A stretch of DNA of 64,000 nucleotides, taken from an uncultured Flavobacteriaceae bacterium. GTDB taxonomy: Bacteria; Bacteroidota; Bacteroidia; Flavobacteriales; Flavobacteriaceae. The notes below the pieces were generated by a model. The model was given only the letters and a program-made list of their open reading frames with translations. It did not search any database and was not told the origin of the DNA. Of the stretch, positions 57,178 to 64,000 are shown piece by piece. The first letter of the stretch is position 1; each line of letters begins with the position of its first letter. Both the position numbers and the translations under genes were made by a program. The stretch is from assembly GCA_938092005.1 (NCBI GenBank), contig CALKOU010000014.1:56818-120817 (forward strand). The letters are read 5' to 3'.

Positions 57178-59212
57178 CGATTTGTACTTTTAATTTGGCT
57201 GCTGCACTAAGCTTAATCTTAGCCTTGCTCGAAATTTTAACTCCTCTATCTTGATTATCGGCTGAGTTTACTTGTATTTCAAACGCCAACCCGTTACCCC
57301 TTTTGAGTGAATGTATTTCATCGTTGGAAAAGGCTAATTCACTTGTAAATGTTGCTGGATTGGTTACCTCTCCATTTGCATCAACAGCAGCTGCATTCAT
57401 TTCAAAAGCGTCAAAAATTGCTAAAATTTCGTTCGAAAGGGTGTCTATAAGCGTTGTCTTTATCGCCGTATGTAATGGAATGTCGGAAGTAAAATGCATT
57501 CGTAGACTAGCCGCTAAAATTCGATCTAAATCATCTTCGCCTTTTAAGGGTGGCTCAAAACGAACTGTATCGCGAATTGCAAGGTCGTTTATGCTAAAAT
57601 GAACTGGAGTTTCAACTTCTGCATCTACCCAAATTTTAGAATCTTTATGCAAAAAATTGGGCGTTGATGGAGCGCCAGCTGGGTTTAGTGTAAACATTAA
57701 GTCAGTAGACACATAATCATCTGGTAAAAATGAAAGAAGACCTGCAATATCACTATTAGAACTATCGTATGTAATGCGTGTAAAAGCAGTGTCTTGCAAC
57801 TGAACAGGAGCAGAAATAATGGGTTGAAAATTGGGTGTTTGAAAATTAAATGACGAACCGTCTTTTCGAACTGCATTCGCCTCAACGGTATATTTTGCAG
57901 GTACACCTAGCGTACTGTTAATTAACAAATCCACCTTAGGCTCAAACCACTTGATTTTATCTATATAATCAGAGACATCCTCGGTAATCTCAACAGTGTC
58001 ATTAAAACTTACTGATTTCATCCCAAAATCTCCGAAAACCGCGGCAAGTTCTAGAGCTGAAAAACCACCGCTTAGTTCTATTGATTTATTTGTTTCAATG
58101 ACAGCTCCCGCCTGAAGATTTAAATTCAAATCGTATTGTAGTTTAAACAGGCTTTCTGTTCCACTTTGTGAGAATTGAATTTCTACAGCATCCATATCCC
58201 AATCAAAATTTTGTGCATTAGGAGACGCTGACATGTTATATGTTCTCTCAAAAGAATTTCCAGCTACTTGAATATCAGGGCTTTTGACGGAAAGTTCTGA
58301 TGATGCGTTAAAGTTATGTTTGACTTCAAGATTAAATGTGGCCGTTTCTAAATTAAGTTGTGAAAGCAACTCACCGTCTGGAGCATCAAAACCTACGTCT
58401 TGATCAAATGAAAAGGCCAACGTAATAGGGGAAACAATTGCAATTTTTGATAAGACTGCATCGCGGTGTGCAACATCAATAAAAAGTTCTTGCGTTGAAT
58501 AGTCAATCGTTACAGGTGATGTAGTTCCCACAGAAGCAATATCAGTTACAATGGAAATATTGTTGGGTAAGGACACATTGGTAAGGTCAATAACTACTTC
58601 CGCTGATTCGTCAACAGCCAATTGCTTTGGGCTTGAATTAACCAATGTATTGCCAGTACCATCTTCCAAACGAACTGTAATTGTTATGGGTATTGGAAAG
58701 CGATTTTGAAAACCACACACCAATACTCCTGATTGAAGCGTTGCTTCTCCGTAGGCGCTCGGCATAAAACGTGTAGTGCCTATTGCAATGGTCTCAACAG
58801 GAATTGCGGGAATACTACTTAGTGATGCACCATCAGTAGCTGTACTGATTTGACTAAAAGATAACGCTCCAGAAAATATAGAAGCATCATCTAACGTAAT
58901 GGGTTCTAAGTTGTATGTGGTGCTAAATTCGGTTGCAAATTCATTTATATCAAATACATCAGAAAGTTCAATGGCTCCAATATCATCTATATACTCTTTT
59001 AAATAAATGGTTCCATATGCATCGCGCTCATCGTCTATTTCCAAATTTAGACTATCAAGAAAAGATTTAATTCCCAGCTCCATTTGAGCAATTGGGAACT
59101 GAACTTCAGGCATCAAACCCGTTTGAGAACTCAATTTTTCAAGTTCAAACGTATCTGTATTGCAGCCAAAGATCAACACAAAAATGAATAGTAAAAAAAT
59201 GTTTTTTTTCAA
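57170..59212 (-). CDS. large outer-membrane lipoprotein of unknown function
   Basis: An exported lipoprotein of about 680 residues. The N-terminus after a TTG at 59212 reads MKKNIFLLFIFVLIFGC with Cys17 as lipid site, followed by NTDTFELEKLSSQTGLMPEV. The body is acidic and beta-rich with no motif I recognise. A further TTG at 59230 exists, but it belongs to a TATATTTG -7 box (59228-59235, minus strand), so I prefer 59212; the difference is six codons. Its 3' end overlaps the DUF5723 gene by 8 nt, suggesting that the lipoprotein and barrel form a surface complex (inference). Confidence 0.75.
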   Translation of the reverse strand: MKKNIFLLFIFVLIFGCNTDTFELEKLSSQTGLMPEVQFPIAQMELGIKSFLDSLNLEIDDERDAYGTIYLKEYIDDIGAIELSDVFDINEFATEFSTTYNLEPITLDDASIFSGALSFSQISTATDGASLSSIPAIPVETIAIGTTRFMPSAYGEATLQSGVLVCGFQNRFPIPITITVRLEDGTGNTLVNSSPKQLAVDESAEVVIDLTNVSLPNNISIVTDIASVGTTSPVTIDYSTQELFIDVAHRDAVLSKIAIVSPITLAFSFDQDVGFDAPDGELLSQLNLETATFNLEVKHNFNASSELSVKSPDIQVAGNSFERTYNMSASPNAQNFDWDMDAVEIQFSQSGTESLFKLQYDLNLNLQAGAVIETNKSIELSGGFSALELAAVFGDFGMKSVSFNDTVEITEDVSDYIDKIKWFEPKVDLLINSTLGVPAKYTVEANAVRKDGSSFNFQTPNFQPIISAPVQLQDTAFTRITYDSSNSDIAGLLSFLPDDYVSTDLMFTLNPAGAPSTPNFLHKDSKIWVDAEVETPVHFSINDLAIRDTVRFEPPLKGEDDLDRILAASLRMHFTSDIPLHTAIKTTLIDTLSNEILAIFDAFEMNAAAVDANGEVTNPATFTSELAFSNDEIHSLKRGNGLAFEIQVNSADNQDRGVKISSKAKIKLSAAAKLKVQIDD

Positions 59213-59227
59213 AAAAGAATATTTATT

Positions 59228-59235
59228 CAAATATA
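59228..59235 (-). promoter_or_regulatory. -7 box TATATTTG upstream of the lipoprotein gene
   Basis: A TAnnTTTG match, 15 nt before the TTG at 59212; it argues against the earlier TTG at 59230 as start. Confidence 0.45.
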
Positions 59236-59326
59236 AACAGATGAAATATAATTTATTGTCAATAATGATAAATTCCTGCTTTTTGTTGTTAAATTGATAA
59301 TATTCATTTATTTAAATATTAAATGA

Positions 59327-59334
59327 TATTTTTG
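59327..59334 (+). promoter_or_regulatory. -7 box TATTTTTG upstream of the giant surface protein
   Basis: A TAnnTTTG match ending 2 nt before an ATG at 59337. The in-frame ATG at 59367 lies 32 nt downstream and begins a proper signal peptide, so the box supports 59367 as start. Confidence 0.5.
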
Positions 59335-59366
59335 TGATGGTTGAAGCTAATCTCAACAATACATCT

Positions 59367-62300
59367 ATGTTCAAATTCATAACATCTACTTTATTGATGT
59401 CTCTGGCATTAATTCCTAGCTTTTTGTTTGGATATAATAACGTTACAACTCCTGAAGCTTCTACAACAAATCCGCCCACTATAACCCTAAACCAAACGAA
59501 TCCCTACATCTTGGAAGTAGGCACACCATACAACGAGCCTGGAGCAGTGGTTTCCGATCCAGACGAGGTTCTTGACGCAAGTGCGCTTGTTATTCAAGGC
59601 TCGCCAAACGTTAATGTAGTTGGTGTTTACTATGTGCTATATACCGCGCAAGATTCAGATGGAAACGTAACAAATGAAGAACGAGAAGTCCGTATCGTAG
59701 ACAATACCAAGCCTGAAATCGTATTACAAGGCAGTTCAAGCGTAGTTGTTGAAGCTGGAATTGATTATATTGATCAAGGAGCTCTTGTTGCTGACAATTA
59801 CGATCCATTAACGAGTAGTGACATTGTTACCAATAGCAACGTAAACACAAATGCACTAGGACTGTACACCATTACCTATAATGTGTCTGATAGCTCTGGT
59901 AATGCAGCCGATCAAGTCACACGTTCGGTTACGGTACAAGATACAACTAATCCTACCATTACACTTTTAGGTGACCCAATTGTAACTCAAGAAGTTTCCT
60001 CATTATACGTTGACCAAGGTGCTAATGCTCTTGATAGTTTTGAAGGTAACTTAACTGCTAGCATCACTACTGTAAACCCTGTGGACGACGGCATTCCTGG
60101 AACATATACCATTACATACAATGTGTCCGACTCCTCTAGTAATGCTGCCAATGAAGTTACACGAACCGTTAATATTGTGGACACGACTGCACCACAAATA
60201 ACATTAAACGGAAACCCAACAGTTACCATACAAGTTGGAGAACCATATACTGATCAAGGCGCAACTGCACTTGATAATTATGACGGAGATATTACTTCAA
60301 ATATTAGTGCTGTTAACCCTGTTGACCCAGCTAGCAAAGGCACGTATAACGTTGCTTATAATGTAAGTGATGCCGCTGGAAACCCAGCAGTTACCGTAAA
60401 CAGAACTGTAAATGTCATTGATACCACAGCACCTGTTATCACATTAATTGGAGACCCTTCTATTACCATTGAAGCCGGAACCCCATATGTTGATCAAGGC
60501 GCTACCGCTAATGACAATCTTGACGGAGATATTACCGCTAGCATCACCACTGTCAACCCTGTGGATGATGGCATTCCTGGAACGTATACCATTACATATA
60601 ATGTAACGGACACATCGGGTAATGCTGCTACTCAAGTCTCTAGAACTGTGGTTGTGGAAGACACGACTGACCCAAGCATTACATTGCTTGACAACAACAC
60701 GCCCATGATTATTCCTTTTGGCGAGGTGTATACTGAGCCAGGATATCAAACAACTGATAATAGTGACACTGCAGTAACTGTCACACAAAGTAACAATCTC
60801 AACACAAACGCTACTGGTGCGTACGCCGTTAACTACATCGCTACAGATGCAACAGGAAACTCAATAACGGTTTCCCGAACTGTGTATGTGGGACCTGAGG
60901 CAAATGCCGGAGCAGATGAGATTATTTGTAATGGGGAAGAACTTTCTATAGGCTTCAACGGAGCAAATCCATCATATGATTATGACTGGACTTCTACACC
61001 CACACAGCGAACGGATGGAAATCCTAATTTTGTAAGTCTTAACCCAGCATACGCTCCCACTGTATCACCAGACCAAACAACATTATTTACACTTACGGTA
61101 ACAACAACCATTAATGGTGTAGATTTGGTAGAAACTGATGATGTGCTAATTACTGTGGTTGAAAACCCAGTCGCAGCTGTTATTGGAAATACAGAAATAT
61201 GTAAGGGCGAAAGTATTTCGATTGGTGCTCCTTCAGTAGCGGGAAGTACATACCAGTGGACTTCCAATCCTCCAGGGTTTTCTTCCACCCTAGCCAACCC
61301 AACAGTAACTCCTACAGAAAACACCATTTATTTCCTTACCGAAACAAAATCGGCTTCATCAAATTGTACTGCCACAAACGCTGTAGAAATTACGGTTGCA
61401 CCGCTAGCAGAAGTTTCTGCTGGTGCTAATGACAGTATTTGCGAAAGTGAAATTGCAAGTGGTTATCGCTTAGATCTAGCATCTTCAAATATGCTTACAG
61501 ACATCACATTTAGTTGGAGTAGTCTTTCTGGAGATGGGAATTTTGATACTACCAGCAGTGAGTTGAACCCTATTTATTATCCTGGAGCAGCAGATGTTCA
61601 AAACGGAAGTGTTACTCTACAGTTAACGGGAACACCAACAGGCGCATGTGCGTTATCTCCAGATATTTCTCAAATAACACTAACGATAGTTCCTGTTTTA
61701 ACAGCAGATGCAGGCTTGAGCCCCGTTGAAATTTGCGAAAATAGCACCTACCAGCTCAATGGAGTAGCTGAAAATTACGCCTCTATTTCGTGGAGCTCGA
61801 CTGGAACCGCTGGTACCCTAACAAATGGAAATACGCTTAACCCTATCTACAATCCGTCTGCTGCTGATGTTGCAAATGAGAGTGTTATATTAACAATGAC
61901 TGCAACGCCCATTGATCCTTGTTCCAATGTAATCACAAACACGGTTGAAATTCAATTGACGCCATCTCCTGAAGCATTCGCTGGAGCAAACAAAACCATT
62001 TGTGAAGGTGAAAATGTAGATTTGAGTGATGCCACCTGGGCAAATGGCGCAACATTCTCTTGGACTTCAAGTAATGCAGGCAGTTTTATCTATAATGGAA
62101 CGAATCCTGGTGAAGTTGAATACGTTCCAAACATAACAGATATTCAGGCGGGCGGAACAGTATTGACACTGTCGGTTACTGGAGAAGATTCTTGTGGATC
62201 AGAAACGGTAACTTCGCAAGTACCCATAACAATTCATCGTGTCCCTACTGTGTTTGCAGGTCCCGAAAATCAACTATTATGTGAGGGAGCAAATACAATT

Positions 62301-64000
62301 AATGGAGCGCTTGTAGATTATGAAGAAAGCTTACAATGGTCATCTTTAGGGGATGGGACGCTAACAAATCGTAGTTCGCTATCGCCAATTTACACTCCTG
62401 GACCAAATGACTTAATAAATGGATCCGTTACCTTAACACTAACAGCAAATGCCTTTAATGGGTGTTCTGCGCCTGTTCCTGAAAGTATTGTTTTTCAAGT
62501 AAATGCGGCGCCCGAAGCAAATGCTGGACCAAATGATAAAGTATGTGCAAATAGCCCTTATTTACTCAGTGGCGCAACAGCAACAAACTACAGTGCTATT
62601 AGCTGGTCTACAAGTGGAACAGGAGGCTTTGACAGTACCAGCGGCGTCACGCCCTTATACACACCAAGCCCAGGAGATATTGCCGCAGGATTTGTTGAGC
62701 TAACCATGACTGTAACCCAAGACGGTTGTGCTACTATATCGGATCGTATGGAACTAACCATCGTTCCAGAGGCAGTTGCTAATGCAGGTGTTGATATTAA
62801 TATATGTCAAGGGGAAAGTGCTGCAATAGTGTCTGCTACTGCTAGCAATTTTAGCAGTCTTAGTTGGGAAGTTGTGTCTGGAAGTGGATCGTTACAAAAC
62901 CCAACAACAACAAACCCTACCTACATACCTAACAATACCGAGACAGGAAATGTTGTATTAAGACTTACAGCAAATCCTTTAACAGATGATACTGTAAATT
63001 GTGGCGGTACTGCTGTAGATACCATGACCATCAACGTTACAGCCGCGCCAACTGCAAGCGCGGGACCCAATCAAACAATATGTGAAGGAGCGGATTTTTC
63101 TTTTGTTGGCACAGGTGCCTTTGCGACCAACTATAACCAAATTGTTTGGACAACTAGTGGCGACGGTTTTTTTACCAATGGCAACAGTATCGAACCAACC
63201 TATACCCCTGGACCTGCTGACCTAACAAGCGGGCAAGTGCGCTTACAAATCGAAGCGTTGCCAAATGCGCCATGTGTTATTTCTGAATTTAGTGAAATGG
63301 TACTTACCATCACACAAATTCCTGAGGTTGATGCTGGTCCTATTGTTATTGATTATTGTGAAGATGACACTGTTGTTACATTAACGGATGCTACTGCAGA
63401 ATATCAGGATTCTATTTCATGGAATACATCTGGATCAGGAAGTTTCTCGCCGTCTGCAAGTGATCTCAATCCCCAATACATCCCTTCTGCAGAAGATATA
63501 GCAAGTGGAGCTGTGGTATTAACATTAACTGGTACGCAAAACCCTACCAATTGTGGTGCGTCAAGCTCAGATACAATTACAATAAACTTTATTGCATTGC
63601 CGCAAGCTACTGCAGGTGCTGATGCAACAATTTGTGATAACAATACATACACAATTAATGATGCTAGTGCTGATCATTTTGCTTCGGTAACCTGGACTTC
63701 TTCTGGAACAGGAAATTTTATCAATAATTCAATTACAAACGCGACCTATGTACCAAGTCCTGCTGATATTGCACTGGGCGCACCCATCGAACTCACTCTT
63801 TCTGCTGTTGGTATTGGGCCCTGTGAAGAGGTAAGTTCTGACAGTATGCTATTAACATTAGCACCAAGTCCAGAAATGGAAATTGGCGAAGACAGGTTGC
63901 TGTGTGAAGATACGAGCTTGGTGATTGACCTTACCCAGGATGTAGATGTTTCAAATGTTGATATCAACACGTATCAATGGACAAGTACTGGGACAGGAAC
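59367..64000 (+). CDS. giant multi-repeat surface adhesin (5' part; continues beyond window)
   Basis: The frame is open for 1,544 codons from the ATG at 59367 to the right edge; I checked it at several points and it stays in frame throughout. Signal peptide MFKFITSTLLMSLALIPSFL (start supported by the -7 box at 59327). Residues about 33-510: six DUF5011-like Ig repeats with a D-T-T-x-P-x-I-T-L start and GTYTITYNVSD-type ends. From about residue 511: about a dozen repeats of ~90 residues with an AGxxxxxC start (AGADEIICNGE, AGANKTICEGEN, AGPNQTICEGA), W-T/W-S cores and PxYTPGPxD or PxYxPxxxD segments, i.e. PKD/Ig-like units. Likely a T9SS-exported, gliding or adhesion protein; the sorting domain would be beyond the window. 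Confidence 0.88.
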   Translation, partial: MFKFITSTLLMSLALIPSFLFGYNNVTTPEASTTNPPTITLNQTNPYILEVGTPYNEPGAVVSDPDEVLDASALVIQGSPNVNVVGVYYVLYTAQDSDGNVTNEEREVRIVDNTKPEIVLQGSSSVVVEAGIDYIDQGALVADNYDPLTSSDIVTNSNVNTNALGLYTITYNVSDSSGNAADQVTRSVTVQDTTNPTITLLGDPIVTQEVSSLYVDQGANALDSFEGNLTASITTVNPVDDGIPGTYTITYNVSDSSSNAANEVTRTVNIVDTTAPQITLNGNPTVTIQVGEPYTDQGATALDNYDGDITSNISAVNPVDPASKGTYNVAYNVSDAAGNPAVTVNRTVNVIDTTAPVITLIGDPSITIEAGTPYVDQGATANDNLDGDITASITTVNPVDDGIPGTYTITYNVTDTSGNAATQVSRTVVVEDTTDPSITLLDNNTPMIIPFGEVYTEPGYQTTDNSDTAVTVTQSNNLNTNATGAYAVNYIATDATGNSITVSRTVYVGPEANAGADEIICNGEELSIGFNGANPSYDYDWTSTPTQRTDGNPNFVSLNPAYAPTVSPDQTTLFTLTVTTTINGVDLVETDDVLITVVENPVAAVIGNTEICKGESISIGAPSVAGSTYQWTSNPPGFSSTLANPTVTPTENTIYFLTETKSASSNCTATNAVEITVAPLAEVSAGANDSICESEIASGYRLDLASSNMLTDITFSWSSLSGDGNFDTTSSELNPIYYPGAADVQNGSVTLQLTGTPTGACALSPDISQITLTIVPVLTADAGLSPVEICENSTYQLNGVAENYASISWSSTGTAGTLTNGNTLNPIYNPSAADVANESVILTMTATPIDPCSNVITNTVEIQLTPSPEAFAGANKTICEGENVDLSDATWANGATFSWTSSNAGSFIYNGTNPGEVEYVPNITDIQAGGTVLTLSVTGEDSCGSETVTSQVPITIHRVPTVFAGPENQLLCEGANTINGALVDYEESLQWSSLGDGTLTNRSSLSPIYTPGPNDLINGSVTLTLTANAFNGCSAPVPESIVFQVNAAPEANAGPNDKVCANSPYLLSGATATNYSAISWSTSGTGGFDSTSGVTPLYTPSPGDIAAGFVELTMTVTQDGCATISDRMELTIVPEAVANAGVDINICQGESAAIVSATASNFSSLSWEVVSGSGSLQNPTTTNPTYIPNNTETGNVVLRLTANPLTDDTVNCGGTAVDTMTINVTAAPTASAGPNQTICEGADFSFVGTGAFATNYNQIVWTTSGDGFFTNGNSIEPTYTPGPADLTSGQVRLQIEALPNAPCVISEFSEMVLTITQIPEVDAGPIVIDYCEDDTVVTLTDATAEYQDSISWNTSGSGSFSPSASDLNPQYIPSAEDIASGAVVLTLTGTQNPTNCGASSSDTITINFIALPQATAGADATICDNNTYTINDASADHFASVTWTSSGTGNFINNSITNATYVPSPADIALGAPIELTLSAVGIGPCEEVSSDSMLLTLAPSPEMEIGEDRLLCEDTSLVIDLTQDVDVSNVDINTYQWTSTGTG
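59463..60899 (+). repeat. tandem DUF5011-like repeats with exact 240-nt period
   Basis: Unit starts (codon for Asp of D-x-T-x-P) are at 59700, 59940, 60180, 60420 and 60660, exactly 240 nt apart, with the first unit at about 59463 (237 nt before). Units three and five are closest: 60061-60120 and 60541-60600 differ at only 6 of 60 positions, exactly 480 nt apart, suggesting recent duplication or gene conversion. Confidence 0.9.

Noticed and set aside
59463..64000. CRISPR-like repeat array
   Set aside because: The repeats are long, in one open reading frame and encode Ig/PKD-like domains.

Overview
The window is from a marine-type member of the Bacteroidetes, most likely Flavobacteriaceae. 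The grounds are TAnnTTTG-type -7 promoter boxes, a type IX secretion (T9SS) C-terminal sorting domain, a DUF5723 outer-membrane protein, a FISUMP domain, TonB receptor architecture, very little Shine-Dalgarno signal, and a low-GC housekeeping set. No species can be named from the sequence alone.

Layout. (1) 1-5806 is an AT-rich four-gene + strand operon cut by the left window edge: the C-terminal part of a DNA cytosine-5 methyltransferase, a ParB-like protein, an SNF2-type helicase and a DUF3883 nuclease-like protein. It looks like an unclassified restriction or anti-phage system. (2) 5908-26857 is ordinary chromosome: fbp, rnhB, lipB, a YqaE/Pmp3 micro-protein, lysS, an OmpA-family protein, a DUF5117-type zinc metalloprotease, hemL, a glucosaminidase-LysM lipoprotein, a PLP deaminase, a DUF4136 lipoprotein, alaS, an M23 peptidase, a MerR regulator, der and era. 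An ORF6N gene sits between hemL and the metalloprotease, and it is bounded by the real hemL 3' end on one side and a diverged second copy of that end on the other. (3) 26928-27000 is the initiator tRNA (tRNA-fMet).

(4) 27001-45111 behaves as an 18-kb island at the 3' end of tRNA-fMet. The last 14 nt of the tRNA plus 5 nt beyond it recur exactly at 45093-45111, and a further partial tRNA copy lies at 27300-27353 behind a small GIY-YIG nuclease gene. The cargo is all on the minus strand: a truncated GH78 rhamnosidase, an NHL propeller protein, a DUF1501 protein, a planctomycete-type cytochrome/DUF1549/DUF1553 protein, a GH106 rhamnosidase, a DUF1961 protein, an intact GH78 and two sulfatases, one of which is fused to a FISUMP domain. 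This is a dedicated degradation cluster for a sulfated, rhamnose-containing polysaccharide (ulvan-like algal glycans are the obvious candidates, by inference) without a SusC/SusD pair. A 63-bp repeat occurs at both ends of the cargo and forms the breakpoint that truncates the first rhamnosidase.

(5) 45256-48513 is the Leloir operon galK-galT-galM. It is followed by a genuine formylglycine-generating enzyme carrying a lipoprotein-like signal (48622-49707), which could activate the two Cys-type sulfatases of the island. (6) 49796-59230 holds a DUF1800/DUF1501 pair with a T9SS sorting domain, a TonB-dependent receptor, and a DUF5723 barrel paired with a large lipoprotein. (7) 59367 to the right edge is one very large surface protein, 1,544 codons and still open, made of six ~80-residue DUF5011-like Ig repeats and then about a dozen ~90-residue PKD/Ig-like repeats.
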